DNA of 64,000 nt from Sphingomonas glacialis (GCF_006439055.1 NZ_RCZC01000002.1:853220-917219); one strand, 5' to 3'; positions 36,009-45,431 are shown, numbered from the stretch's first letter. Numbers and translations are program-made. Notes: generated from the letters alone by a model not told the origin.

Positions 36009-38366
36009 TCAGAACTTCGCGCCGACGCGAATACCGCCGTAGCGATGCGCATCGCGGCTATACCAGCCGGTGATCGCCGCCTGATTGCCCCAGCGGCCGC
36101 TATAATCGGTGATGTTGGACACGTAGCTCTTGTTGGTCACATTGTTGACGAACGCGGTGATCGAATAGCGCCCGTTCTGATTGTTGAGCCCCGCCGACAG
36201 ATTGAGGATGCCATAGCCGGCCTGCACCGCACGCGGGCTGTGGTTAGGATCGAAATTCGTCTTGCTCTGATAGTTGAACGTCGCGTTCAGATCGAGGCCC
36301 CAATCGGTGCTCAGATCCAGCGTCTTGTCGACGGCGGCATTGAATTTCCAGTGCGGCGACCGCGGCAGATCGACGCCCGACAGATCCTGCGACGACGCGC
36401 CGTTCACCGTCGTGCAGCCCTGCGCTGCCGTCTGGCCCGAATAGCAGACCGCGCCCTTGAAGTCGTTGAAGTGCGAATTGACGTACGCACCGCTGAACGT
36501 GATGTTCAGCCCTGCCGCGGGGCGCAGCGTGCCATCGACTTCGACACCGCGCGTGGTCGCCGCCGCCGCGTTGCGCACGTCGAAGGTCGTGGCGCCCAGC
36601 GGGTTGCTATAGTCGAGCGACTGTACCTGAAAATTGTTGTATTTGGTGTAGAACGCCGCGACGTTGAGCGTCAGGAAACGATCGAAGAAATCGCCCTTCA
36701 TGCCGAGTTCGAAGCTGTTGACCTTCTCCCGGCCGACCGGCTTAAAGGTGTTGGTCGGGGTGACGGCGCCGTCCAGGTTCCAGATCTCGGGCTTGTAGCC
36801 GCGCGAATAGGTCGCATAGATGTTCGCGCGCCGACCGATCTGCTGCTTCAGCGTCGCGTCGCCGACCAGCGTGTTCTTGCTGCTGCTGTCGCTGCGCGTG
36901 AAGTCGATCAGGTTCGGGCCGTTCGGCTGGGCGATCTGCTTTTGATACGTGTAGGCAATCACGTCGCGGTTGATGCGCAGCCCGGTGATCAGCGTCGTGC
37001 CTTCGGTCAGCTTCCAATTGACGCGCGCATAGGCGGCATAGGTCTTGTTGTTCGGCGGGCGATAGGCCGAGAACAACAAGGGGTTGAAACCGAAGGTCTT
37101 GCGGTCGAACTGAAACCCCGATTTCTGCTGGTCGAAATACAGGCCTGCGATGAAGCGCGCGATCCCCAGATCGGGCGACGCGACCTTGAATTCCTGGCTG
37201 TAGCCCGAAATGTCCAGGTCCGAGGTCTGGATGTTGTTGAACGTGTTGGTGCCGCCCGAGACGACCTTCACGAAATCCGCCGCTTCGATGTACAGATCCT
37301 GGCGGTAAAAGCGCTTCTCGGCCTGGTGCGCGGTGATCGAGCTGAGCGTGAAGTCGCCGACCCGCCAGTCGACCGTCATACTGTACAGCTGGTCCTTCAC
37401 GTCCTGCCCGGGGGTGGTGATCGTCGCATAATCGGTGTTCCCACGCTGCGCGGTAATGCCGGGCAGCGCCGCCGATTGCGCGATGATCCCGCGGAACTGT
37501 GCGGTCGGCGCCACGCCGATATAGGCCTGGAACGCGCCGTCATCCTTTGTGTGGACGTAGGTGGCGGCCAGCGTGATGTCGAGATTGTCGGTCGGCTGCA
37601 GCAGCAGCTTGCCGCGCACACCCTCGGAGGCAGAGGTATCGTGCTTGCCGGTGGTCAGGTTGCGCGTGAGGAACGTCGTCTTGCCGGCAAAACCGGACAG
37701 CGCGAACGACACGCCCTTGGTGATCGGGCCGGTGATGAAACCGGATCCGCGATATTCGTTGTCCGTGGTCGCGGTCGCGGAGACATTGCCCTCGAGACGG
37801 TTGGCGTTCGGCTTTCTGGTGACGATGTTGATGACGCCGATCGAGGCGCTACGGCCGCCGAGCGTGGACTGCGGCCCGCGCAGCACTTCGACATTCTGGA
37901 CGTCGGAAAGCTGCTTGGCGGCAAACGATTCGGGCGCGATCGTGACGCCGTCGACCATCACCGCCACGCCGCTCGGCGTACCGATGCTGAGCACGTCGGT
38001 GCTGACGCCGCGGATCGCGAAGCTGGGGCGCAGCGTCGAGTTCGACGGCAGCGCGGTCAGCGAGGGAACGGTCTTGCCCATGTCGTCGAGCGTGGTGACG
38101 CCGGACTTCCGCAAGCTGTCGGAGGTGACGACCGCGACCGAGACCGGCGATTCACGCAGCGACGTGGTCTGCTTCTGAGCGGTGACGACGATGTCGTCGC
38201 CTTGCGTTTCGACCTGCGCCTCGACCGCGGCCGTCGTGGGCGCAGCGACATTGGGGCCAGTCGTATCAGCTGCGCCGAGCGGCGTGGTCTGTGCAAACGC
38301 GGGCGAAGCGAGGCCCAGCAGAAGGGCCGGCGCACTGACCATCACGGTCGAAATCGTCTTCTTCAT
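36009..38366 (-). CDS. TonB-dependent receptor of the sugar locus
   Basis: 785 residues. After a signal peptide (MKKTISTVMVSAPALLLGLASPAFA) and a proline/threonine linker comes DDIVVTAQKQ (TonB-box-like segment), a plug domain with SFAIRGVSTDVLSIG, VEVLRGPQSTLGGRSASIGVINIVTRKP, then a 22-strand barrel that ends GGIRVGAKF with the terminal Phe needed for outer membrane insertion. It takes up the locus substrate across the outer membrane. It is the first gene of the minus-strand sugar operon; a LacI-type operator lies 70 bp upstream and the LacI gene itself is just beyond. Confidence 0.95.
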   Translation of the reverse strand: MKKTISTVMVSAPALLLGLASPAFAQTTPLGAADTTGPNVAAPTTAAVEAQVETQGDDIVVTAQKQTTSLRESPVSVAVVTSDSLRKSGVTTLDDMGKTVPSLTALPSNSTLRPSFAIRGVSTDVLSIGTPSGVAVMVDGVTIAPESFAAKQLSDVQNVEVLRGPQSTLGGRSASIGVINIVTRKPNANRLEGNVSATATTDNEYRGSGFITGPITKGVSFALSGFAGKTTFLTRNLTTGKHDTSASEGVRGKLLLQPTDNLDITLAATYVHTKDDGAFQAYIGVAPTAQFRGIIAQSAALPGITAQRGNTDYATITTPGQDVKDQLYSMTVDWRVGDFTLSSITAHQAEKRFYRQDLYIEAADFVKVVSGGTNTFNNIQTSDLDISGYSQEFKVASPDLGIARFIAGLYFDQQKSGFQFDRKTFGFNPLLFSAYRPPNNKTYAAYARVNWKLTEGTTLITGLRINRDVIAYTYQKQIAQPNGPNLIDFTRSDSSSKNTLVGDATLKQQIGRRANIYATYSRGYKPEIWNLDGAVTPTNTFKPVGREKVNSFELGMKGDFFDRFLTLNVAAFYTKYNNFQVQSLDYSNPLGATTFDVRNAAAATTRGVEVDGTLRPAAGLNITFSGAYVNSHFNDFKGAVCYSGQTAAQGCTTVNGASSQDLSGVDLPRSPHWKFNAAVDKTLDLSTDWGLDLNATFNYQSKTNFDPNHSPRAVQAGYGILNLSAGLNNQNGRYSITAFVNNVTNKSYVSNITDYSGRWGNQAAITGWYSRDAHRYGGIRVGAKF

Positions 38367-38435
38367 CAGTCATCCTCCGGAAGAGAGCGGGCCTGCCAGC
38401 CCGTCGAGCAAAACCGAAACTCCCGTCCGGCTTGG

Positions 38436-38447
38436 TTTAGCGTTAAT
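38436..38447. promoter_or_regulatory. Candidate LacI-type operator before the TonB receptor
   Basis: TTTAGCGTTAAT, a near-palindrome with central CG of the kind LacI-family proteins bind. It is 70 bp upstream of the receptor start. Its closest match in the window, TTTAGCGATAAA at 39813-39824, precedes the dehydrogenase genes. Confidence 0.5.
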
Positions 38448-38662
38448 CTTAGCAGCTCCGTTATGTCAATCGCAGCCCGACAGATTGTCGATAATGTGGT
38501 TTTTGAGTAACACTCGGCCACTCCCGAGGTCGCGCAAGCTCATATTCCTTCGGCGGAGCGACAGAGGATACCGCTAAACCGCCAGCAAGCTCGTTTGCGG
38601 GCGAGGTCGCATCAGCCCCGTCTGGCGCAAGACGAGGCGGCCGAGCACATACGCTCGGCCAC

Positions 38663-39709
38663 TCACGGCAGGCGCGCAGTCGACTCCCGCTCGATGAGTT
38701 CATACGGCAGATATTCGGCCTGAGGCAGCGTCGTGTCTGCGTTCGCAGTTCGGAGACCCTGCAGAACCAAGGTCGCCGCGCGCGCGGCGATCCGCGCGAC
38801 GGGTTGGCGCATCGTCGTCAGCGGTGGCCAGATCTTCACCGCGATCGGACTATCGTCGAAGCCCGCGACCGACAGATCCTCGGGCACGCGGATGCCGCGA
38901 CGATGCGCGAGCGACACGACCGCCGCCGCCATGTCGTCATTGCTCGCGAAAATCGCCGTCGGCCGTTCGGCGAGCCCCAACAGATGCTCGGCAGCCACCA
39001 GCCCGGATTCGAAGGTCAGGTCGCCATAGGCCGCCAGATCACGATTCCAGCTCAACCCCGCTTCTTCGAGCGCGGCGCGATAGCCGGCCTGCCGGGTGTG
39101 GCTGATGATATGCGTTTCCGATGCGCGGATGAAGCCGACCCGCCGGTGCCCCAGGCCAATCAGGAACCGCGTCATGTCGCGCGCCGCCGCGAAATCGTCG
39201 ATGCCGACCGAGGGCATGTTGGGTAAGGCGTCGCCCGGCGACATCGCCATCAGTGGTACCTGCGTAGTGCTGACGAACCCACTGCGGCTGATCGCCTCGC
39301 AATACGGCGGCGCGATCAGGATCGCACTGACACCGCTGGCGGCGAGCCGCTCGATCTCGTCGAGGATCTCGTCAGACCGGTCCACCGGCACGCGCCGCAA
39401 CAGCACCTGCGCACCAAGTGCGGTGGTCGCATCCAGCACCCCGACGAGAATCGAACTGAGAAAGGCGCTTTCGGTTGTGCTGCATAGCAAGCCGAGCCGG
39501 ATATTGCCCGCGCTCGCCAGCGCCTGGGCAGCGACGTTGGGCGTGTAGCCGAGCTCCTGCACCGCCGCGAGCACTGCCTCGCGCGTCGTTTCGCGGACCT
39601 TTCGCCGGCCACTGACGACGTTTGAGACCGTCATCGCCGATACGCCGGCGCGTTCGGCGACCGCCTGGATATTGACGCCCTGGTTGGCGCGCCGTGATGC
39701 TCGTGCCAT
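38663..39709 (-). CDS. LacI family transcriptional regulator
   Basis: 348 residues. N-terminal helix-turn-helix NIQAVAERAGVSAMTVSNVV and hinge helix (TPNVAAQALASAG), then a periplasmic-binding-protein-like ligand domain with IRLGLLCSTTESAFLSSIL and VAGFDDSPIAVKIWPPLTTMRQP. Such regulators respond to a sugar or sugar phosphate. The gene sits between the sugar operon and the plus-strand dehydrogenase genes, so it is the obvious regulator of both. The start at 39709 (MARASRRANQG) is chosen; the frame also has an ATG at 39781 that would place the HTH unusually far from the start. Confidence 0.94.
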   Translation of the reverse strand: MARASRRANQGVNIQAVAERAGVSAMTVSNVVSGRRKVRETTREAVLAAVQELGYTPNVAAQALASAGNIRLGLLCSTTESAFLSSILVGVLDATTALGAQVLLRRVPVDRSDEILDEIERLAASGVSAILIAPPYCEAISRSGFVSTTQVPLMAMSPGDALPNMPSVGIDDFAAARDMTRFLIGLGHRRVGFIRASETHIISHTRQAGYRAALEEAGLSWNRDLAAYGDLTFESGLVAAEHLLGLAERPTAIFASNDDMAAAVVSLAHRRGIRVPEDLSVAGFDDSPIAVKIWPPLTTMRQPVARIAARAATLVLQGLRTANADTTLPQAEYLPYELIERESTARLP

Positions 39710-39812
39710 GCGGACTCTCGTTCCCTCCGCGGGCCACAGGGGGATAGTCATCGTGGCCGCCTGCATCCCCATATAAGGCATCGCGAAACTTGACAGCCAT
39801 TTCGCGAGATGA

Positions 39813-39824
39813 TTTAGCGATAAA
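39813..39824. promoter_or_regulatory. Candidate LacI-type operator before the dehydrogenase genes
   Basis: TTTAGCGATAAA, sharing TTTAGCG-TAA with the site at 38436-38447. It lies between the divergent lacI and dehydrogenase genes, 93 bp before the latter and 104 bp before lacI, allowing control of both. Confidence 0.5.
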
Positions 39825-39905
39825 CAAGATTTCTAGCCCGCAATTGCCGGGACATAAGAAACACTGGAGAGCAAGCGTGGCGCATTCGATGCAGAATCTC
39901 CGCGC

Positions 39906-41024
39906 ATGAGCCGGCCGTTGCGCATGGCGCTGATCGGCGGTGGGCTTGGCTCGTTCATCGGCAAGATTCATCAGATGGGCGCCGCGCTCGGCGCCGGTAT
40001 CGATCTCGTCGCCGGCAGCTTCAGCAGCGATCCGGAGCGCAGCCGCGCCGCCGGTGCCAGCTACGGGGTTACGACCGACCGTTGCTATGCCGATCACGAC
40101 GCGCTGTTCGCTGGCGAGGCCGCACGCGACGACGGGATCGACCTCGTCGCGATCGCCACGCCGAACCATCTCCACCTTCCCGCGGCGCTCGCGGCGATCA
40201 AGGCCGGCGTCCACATCATGTCCGACAAGCCGGCGACCGCGACGCTCGCCGAAGCGCTCGACCTGCAAGCCGCATTGCGGCAGGGCACATCGCTCTATGC
40301 GCTGAGCTACAGCTATTCCGGCTATCCGATGGTCCGCGAAGCGCGCGCCCGCGTCGCCGCCGGTGAGATCGGCACCGTCCGCAAAGTCGTCGTCACCTAT
40401 CAGCAGGGCTGGCTCTCGGCACCCCTGGAACAGAACAATGCGCGCGCCGCCTGGCGAACCGACCGTTCCAAGTCGGGCGTCGGTGGCGCGAGCGCGGACA
40501 TTGGCGTGCACGCATTTCACCTCGCCGAATATGTCAGCGGCCAGCGTGTGGCGGAGCTGCTCGGCGACGCCCGCGGGCTGGTTTCGGGCCGCGCGCTCGA
40601 CGACGATTGCAACGCGTTACTGCATTTCGACAACGGCGCCTCTGGCGTGCTGGTCGTGTCGCAGATCGCGTTCGGCGAACGCAACGGCCTGTCGATTCAG
40701 GTGTTCGGCGACGCGGGTGCGCTGCACTGGGCGTTCGACACCGCCGATGTGCTGACGATGATCAACGGCGACGGTAGCACCGTGATCCTTCGCCCCATGT
40801 CTCCGGGCCTGCTCAGCAGCACGCCGCTCGCGCCCGGCCTCGGCAACGGGCTGATCGTACCGTTCGCCGTGCTCTATCGCGATTTCGCCGCGGCGATCGG
40901 CGGCGACATGACCCGAATCGGCAGCGTTCTGCCCGGCATCGACGAAGGCGTACGCAGCATGCGCTTCATCGAACGGGTCGTGGACAGCAGCGCGAACCCC
41001 AGTGGCTGGACGACGCTCGCCTGA
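39906..41024 (+). CDS. Gfo/Idh/MocA family oxidoreductase 1
   Basis: 372 residues. Rossmann domain RMALIGGGLGSFIGKIHQMGA at the start, DLVAIATPNHLHLPAALAAIKAGVHIMSDKP (the usual EKP is DKP, catalytic Lys kept, about residue 107), then the alpha/beta substrate domain with DIGVHAFHLAEYVSG. Members oxidise sugars or cyclitols with NAD(P). The spacing and the large C-terminal domain fit the inositol/1,5-anhydro sugar branch, but substrate is not determined. It is the first of three plus-strand genes divergent from lacI and preceded by a candidate LacI operator. Confidence 0.93.
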   Translation: MSRPLRMALIGGGLGSFIGKIHQMGAALGAGIDLVAGSFSSDPERSRAAGASYGVTTDRCYADHDALFAGEAARDDGIDLVAIATPNHLHLPAALAAIKAGVHIMSDKPATATLAEALDLQAALRQGTSLYALSYSYSGYPMVREARARVAAGEIGTVRKVVVTYQQGWLSAPLEQNNARAAWRTDRSKSGVGGASADIGVHAFHLAEYVSGQRVAELLGDARGLVSGRALDDDCNALLHFDNGASGVLVVSQIAFGERNGLSIQVFGDAGALHWAFDTADVLTMINGDGSTVILRPMSPGLLSSTPLAPGLGNGLIVPFAVLYRDFAAAIGGDMTRIGSVLPGIDEGVRSMRFIERVVDSSANPSGWTTLA

Positions 41025-41046
41025 ACTACCGACATCGGAGAAGATC

Positions 41047-42075
41047 ATGACGGACAGGCTGACGATCGGATTCCTCGGCGGTGGCCCAGTGACGCAGGCG
41101 ATCCATCTGCCGGCGCTCGCCACGATGGGGGATCGCTGGCGCGTCGCCAAGGTGATGGACATCGATCCCGTCACCGCGGCGGCGGTCGCCGATCGCTGCG
41201 GCGCGCAAGGCGTCACCAGCGCCAAGGCCGTCATCGACGATCCGGCGATCCATGTCGTCGCGGTGTGCAGCCCGAACGGCTTCCATGCCGAGCAGGTGAT
41301 CGCTGCCTGCCGCGCTGGCAAGAAGGCGGTGTTGTGCGAAAAGCCGCTCGCCGTCTCCCGCGAGGAAGGCGCGCAGATCCTGGCGGTCGCGCGCGAAACC
41401 GGCACCGCGATCATGGTCGGGACGATGCATCTCTACGATCCCGGCTTCCGCGCCGGGCTCGACGCGTGGACCGCGACGGGCGACACCGTGCAATCGGTCA
41501 AATCGCGCATCTTTCTGCCCGCCAATGCGATCTTCACCGACTACGCCACGCAGGACGTGCCCTCGGACAAGCCGCCCGCCGGCCCGCCGCCCCCCGCCCC
41601 CAATCCGGTGCGGCTGCGCAACACGATCCTCGGCCTCGCGATCCACCACGTGCCGCTCGTGCGCGCCTTCTTCCCCGATGTCGGCCAGGTCCTGTCGGCG
41701 CGCCACGTCCCCGGCTTCGGCTATACGATGTTCCTCGCCGACGGCGCGAGGTCGGCAGATCTGCAGGCATTCATGCCGGGCAATTGGCCGCCCGCCTGGA
41801 CCTTCGCGGTACAAGGCGCCGACCATCGGCTCGAGGTGGATTTCCCGCCATCCTATGTGATGGCGGGTTCCGGCAGCGCTACGATCGCCGACCGATCGGG
41901 CACGCGCGGCTTCGTCTATGACGAGAATGGCTACCAGGCGCAGTGGCGCAACCTGCACGACGTGCTGACCGGCAAGGCCGCCCCGCTCGCCTCGCTCGAG
42001 GATGCCGTCGCCGATCTCGAATTCGCGCTCGACCTGGTCGACCGCGCCGTCGCCTGCCTGGAGGCCACCGCATGA
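41047..42075 (+). CDS. Gfo/Idh/MocA family oxidoreductase 2
   Basis: 342 residues. Rossmann part LTIGFLGGGPVTQAIHLPAL, then VVAVCSPNGFHAEQVIAACRAGKKAVLCEKPLAVS with the complete EKP motif, and a C-terminal domain ending in DAVADLEFALDLVDRA. A proline-rich loop (SDKPPAGPPPPAPNPV, about 171-186) is unusual for the family. RBS GGAGAAGATC lies just before the ATG at 41047. It follows dehydrogenase 1 by 22 bp and overlaps the next gene by 4 bp. Two such enzymes in series suggest a two-step or epimerising redox route for one sugar. Confidence 0.92.
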   Translation: MTDRLTIGFLGGGPVTQAIHLPALATMGDRWRVAKVMDIDPVTAAAVADRCGAQGVTSAKAVIDDPAIHVVAVCSPNGFHAEQVIAACRAGKKAVLCEKPLAVSREEGAQILAVARETGTAIMVGTMHLYDPGFRAGLDAWTATGDTVQSVKSRIFLPANAIFTDYATQDVPSDKPPAGPPPPAPNPVRLRNTILGLAIHHVPLVRAFFPDVGQVLSARHVPGFGYTMFLADGARSADLQAFMPGNWPPAWTFAVQGADHRLEVDFPPSYVMAGSGSATIADRSGTRGFVYDENGYQAQWRNLHDVLTGKAAPLASLEDAVADLEFALDLVDRAVACLEATA

Positions 42076-42905
42076 CGCTCAAGACCGTCTCGATCGTCGG
42101 CAGCGGCCCGGATGCGCAGACGCAGCGCGCGATCCTCGCAACGCTTCCGAATGCATACCGCATGGTCGATGGCGAAGCTGATGTAGTGCTCGTCTCGGGC
42201 AAAGACGGGAATGCCGATGCAGCGCTGGATCGTGCGGCGCGCGGGTCCAAGACGGTGTTCGTGACGTCGCCCAGCTTCCTTGACGCCGCGCAGCTGACGC
42301 GGCTCGACGATCCGGCGTGGCGTGTCGCGATCGCGCTTGCGTACGGGGCTGCGTCGTTCGCCACGCACCTCGCGCATGACGAGCCGCCGGCGATCCTCGA
42401 TTTCAGCGCGACCGTAGCGAATGCCGGCATTGACGATCTCCGCGAGGCGCTGCTCGCGCAGCTAGCGCTGAGCCGGGTGATCATGGGGGAGCCCGCCAAA
42501 GTTCGGACGTTGCTGAATTCGCCCGCGACCCTTGTTCTCGAGCTGTCGGCCCCATCCGGGCTCGCGTGGCGCCTGTCGGCGCATCGCGGTCTTCGCAACA
42601 GCCTCGCGATCGACCGGGTCGCGCGCGGCGTGCGCCACCACGTCGCCATCGCCTCCGGCGCACACGCACGCCCGGCCACCGTCAGCACCTACACTTCAGA
42701 CGGATCCGCCACCGCCTGGCCAATGTACCAGGATCATTATCGCAGCATGTGGGCCGCGCTTGCGGGGATTGGCAAGGTCGCGCCCTATACCTTGGCGATG
42801 CTGGCGCACGATGTGGCGGCATTGCCTGGAACCAGAACGATTCTGCCAAAGCCAGGCGGTAGTCAAACCATAGCATCAGAGTTCGAGGCAACGCGAAATT
42901 TATAA
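42072..42905 (+). CDS. Hypothetical protein of the sugar locus
   Basis: 277 residues, not recognised. The N-terminus LKTVSIVGSGPDAQTQRAIL then ADVVLVSGKDGNADAAL and KTVFVTSPSFLDAAQ looks like a short, altered Rossmann or response-regulator-like alpha/beta domain; the middle (DDLREALLAQLALSRVIMG) is helical. It has no signal peptide. Start overlaps the stop of dehydrogenase 2 (ATGA), so it should be translated with it. The tight coupling suggests an accessory role to the dehydrogenases. The end of the gene (SEFEATRNL) is followed by a 152-bp gap before mdcH with nothing recognisable. Confidence 0.8.
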   Translation: MTLKTVSIVGSGPDAQTQRAILATLPNAYRMVDGEADVVLVSGKDGNADAALDRAARGSKTVFVTSPSFLDAAQLTRLDDPAWRVAIALAYGAASFATHLAHDEPPAILDFSATVANAGIDDLREALLAQLALSRVIMGEPAKVRTLLNSPATLVLELSAPSGLAWRLSAHRGLRNSLAIDRVARGVRHHVAIASGAHARPATVSTYTSDGSATAWPMYQDHYRSMWAALAGIGKVAPYTLAMLAHDVAALPGTRTILPKPGGSQTIASEFEATRNL

Positions 42906-43057
42906 AGGACGATCTTTGTGGGCGGCCCCCTGCGTTGCAGGGTCAATTGGATTTCTGACGCCGGTGAAGACCAGCTGGCCCGGTCGTTGGCCCCCACTCT
43001 CTTCACCAGGCTGTGACACTTCGGACCGACAGCAGCTAGGGCTGCATACTCATCCGC

Positions 43058-43978
43058 TCAACACGCCTGCCGTCCGATCCAGGCGGCGACCCCGTCCAAA
43101 GTCCTAAACTCATCGACACTGCGCGCGTCCAGAGCGGGGTACGCCCCGCGCGCCATGTCGGCGATCGCGCTGCCCGGGCCGAGCTCGAGGACCTGGCGGA
43201 CGCCGCGCTCCACCAGCGCTTCGAGCGTAGCCGCCCAGTCGATCGTCGTGGCGATCTGTGCGGCAAGACCCGGCACGCCGCGCATACCGCTGACGATCGA
43301 TGCGTCGGCCGCGCCGATCAGCGTGACGCCGGGATACGGCCGTCGGGGCGCCGACGCATCGAGCGCAGCGCGAAACGGCGGTACCGCGCCCGACAATCGC
43401 GGCGTGTGCGAGGCGATATTCACCGCGATCGGACGGGCCGCCACCGCCCCCTCGTCGAGCGCCGCCGCGCAGCAGCGCGCGACCTGCGCGCGCGCGCCGC
43501 CGATCACGAAGAGCAGCGCCGGATTGATGATCGCAACCGCACACTCGAACCGCGCGACCAGCGCATCGACGCGCTCGCGCGCAAGCCCGCGGACGAAACC
43601 GAGCCCGTCCTCTGCGCCGCTCGCCGCGTCCATCGCCTCGGCGCGGGCCGCGGTCAGCCTGAGCGTCTGCTCGGGTGTCCAGACCCCCGCCACGCCCCAC
43701 GCCGCCATTTCACCGACGCTATAACCTGCGACGAGGTAAGGCCTGGGGGGCGCCAAGCACGCCGCTGCGACCAAGGCGCGCGCGACGCACAGGATCTGGC
43801 TGGTGCGATTGGCATAGAGCTCCGCCTCAGATGCGTCGCGCAGGAGCGCCCCCACCTCCTGCCCGAGCAACGCGCCAGCTTCGGCGAGGATCGGCGCCGC
43901 CGCGGGCTGGCCGGCGAACAGGTCGAACATCCCCCGATCCTGCCGCCCCTGCCCCGAGCACAGCAAGGCGAGCGTCAT
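43058..43978 (-). CDS. mdcH: Malonate decarboxylase epsilon subunit (malonyl transacylase)
   Basis: 306 residues. FabD-like acyltransferase: MTLALLCSGQGRQDRGMF with the GQGxQ motif, nucleophile Ser in LVAGYSVGEMAAWG (GxSxGE), and catalytic His in NIASHTPRLSG. MdcH loads malonyl from malonyl-CoA onto the free thiol of the carrier protein prosthetic group, giving the initial acyl-MdcC. It ends the seven-gene mdc operon and overlaps mdcB by 4 bp. A frame reaching 44254 upstream is a shadow inside mdcB. Confidence 0.93.
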   Translation of the reverse strand: MTLALLCSGQGRQDRGMFDLFAGQPAAAPILAEAGALLGQEVGALLRDASEAELYANRTSQILCVARALVAAACLAPPRPYLVAGYSVGEMAAWGVAGVWTPEQTLRLTAARAEAMDAASGAEDGLGFVRGLARERVDALVARFECAVAIINPALLFVIGGARAQVARCCAAALDEGAVAARPIAVNIASHTPRLSGAVPPFRAALDASAPRRPYPGVTLIGAADASIVSGMRGVPGLAAQIATTIDWAATLEALVERGVRQVLELGPGSAIADMARGAYPALDARSVDEFRTLDGVAAWIGRQAC

Positions 43979-44808
43979 GCCGCGAGCGCCTCGGCGAACA
44001 GCGCCATCGCCAGCAAGTCCGCGCAGCCTCCCGGGCTCAACCGCCGCGCCGTAAACGCCGCGTGGATCGCGATCGCACGCGGGCGCCAGTTCGCCGCCGC
44101 CACGCTTCCCGCAGCAAGGAACGCGCGCGCCTCTGCCTGCGCGAAGGCGAGCCCCTCGGCTCCGCCGCGATACAGCAGGTTGGTATCGGCCACGCCGACG
44201 ATCAGCGCCATCAGCGCGTGGACGCGCCGCGCTTCCTCCCCCGCAGCAAGGCATCGCCCCTCGATCAGCGCAGGCAACGCGATGCGGTACAGCGACGGAA
44301 AACCGGCCGCGGCCTCCGCCCGGGCGCCCCCGGTCGCATGGCGACGCGCGACTGTGCTGCCGTGACTGTGCAACGCGACCGGACCGCGCAAAATCTCGGC
44401 ACCCCAGCGATGCGCGACGATCGCACCTAAAGTCTGCGGCACCGCATAGCGCGCGCGGAACCCCGCGGCGGCGCAGAGCAGGCCCATCCCGAAGATCGCG
44501 CCGCGATGCGTGTTGATCCCGCCGGTCGCCGCCATCATCGCGGCTTCCGCCGCAATGCCGATCGCGCGCAGCCGGTCCATCCCTGCCCCTGCGGCCCCCG
44601 CCTCCGCCAGAGCCGTCAGGAACGGCGCCAGCGCGTCGGCACTGCGATCCATCAGCGCCGCATCCATGTCGTCGTGCGCGCCGCTGTCGACCGGGCTGAC
44701 CAGGCCGGGCTTGGGATAGGTGGCGATCTCGAGCTTGAGACAGGCGGCGGCGGTGCGCCCGATCTTGGCGCTCGTCGCAACCGGCGCGGCGCGGACGAGC
44801 GCGCTCAC
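43975..44808 (-). CDS. mdcB: Triphosphoribosyl-dephospho-CoA synthase
   Basis: 277 residues from a GTG at 44808 that overlaps the mdcG stop (GTGA). CitG/MdcB family: ATYPKPGLVSPVDSGAHDDMD and MMAATGGINTHRGAIFGMG are the conserved ATP- and dephospho-CoA-binding blocks. The enzyme joins dephospho-CoA and ATP to form the precursor of the 2'-(5''-phosphoribosyl)-3'-dephospho-CoA group carried by MdcC. Its place between mdcG and mdcH matches the known mdc order. Confidence 0.93.
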   Translation of the reverse strand: MSALVRAAPVATSAKIGRTAAACLKLEIATYPKPGLVSPVDSGAHDDMDAALMDRSADALAPFLTALAEAGAAGAGMDRLRAIGIAAEAAMMAATGGINTHRGAIFGMGLLCAAAGFRARYAVPQTLGAIVAHRWGAEILRGPVALHSHGSTVARRHATGGARAEAAAGFPSLYRIALPALIEGRCLAAGEEARRVHALMALIVGVADTNLLYRGGAEGLAFAQAEARAFLAAGSVAAANWRPRAIAIHAAFTARRLSPGGCADLLAMALFAEALAA

Positions 44809-45431
44809 GCGAACACCGCCGCGCGCGCGATCAAGCGGTTGCCGTCGCTGGCCTTCGCCAGCAGTTCGGGCGCGTCGGACGCCCATTCGCGCCACTGAAT
44901 CGCGAACCCCGTCGGGGTGACGAACTCGCCATCCAGGCGCATCGGCGCCGCCGCATCGATGTGCGCCAGGGCCCCCAGACGCGCCGCCTCCGCCGCGTTC
45001 GCCACCGGCCACACGAGATCGAGGTCCGACGTAGCCGACAGATAGGGCAACCCCGTCAGATAGCCCCACGCGAGACTGCCGAAGCAGCGCGTCTCGGGCG
45101 CGAGCGTAAGGATTGCGGCGATGGTGGGCTGCCAGGACGCCGGGGCGCTCTGCAGCGCATCGGCAAGCAAGGGCGGCGGCGTGTCCGAGACGATCGCCTC
45201 AGGCGCGACAGCGAACGCCAGGCGCTGCTTGCCGAGCGACGGCGGCAGCGGCAGGCCCAGCGGGACCAGCCCTGCCCCATCGCCACACGCCGCGCGCCGC
45301 GCGACGAGCGGACGCCCCGCATCGACCCACCCGCTGATTTCGGAGATGCCTCGCGCTGCCGGATGCGACGCGAGGATCTCCGGCCAGCGCGCCGGGTCGA
45401 GCTGGACCATGCGATGCCGCTCGAGCTGCAT
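44805..45431 (-). CDS. mdcG: Malonate decarboxylase holo-ACP synthase
   Basis: 208 residues. MdcG transfers the phosphoribosyl-dephospho-CoA group onto the serine of MdcC. The nucleotidyltransferase-like motif CFGSLAWGYLTGLPYLSATSDLDL, with GS and DxD spaced as in the family, is at about residues 115-138. An N-terminal region HRMVQLDPARWPEIL and the WPVANAAEAARL segment fit MdcG proteins. mdcE stop and mdcG start share one base (TGATG). Confidence 0.92.
   Translation of the reverse strand: MQLERHRMVQLDPARWPEILASHPAARGISEISGWVDAGRPLVARRAACGDGAGLVPLGLPLPPSLGKQRLAFAVAPEAIVSDTPPPLLADALQSAPASWQPTIAAILTLAPETRCFGSLAWGYLTGLPYLSATSDLDLVWPVANAAEAARLGALAHIDAAAPMRLDGEFVTPTGFAIQWREWASDAPELLAKASDGNRLIARAAVFA

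Noticed and set aside
35904..38510. 868-codon plus-strand open frame
   Set aside because: Antisense to the TonB receptor; the composition is that of a GC-shadow and there is no ribosome site or motif.
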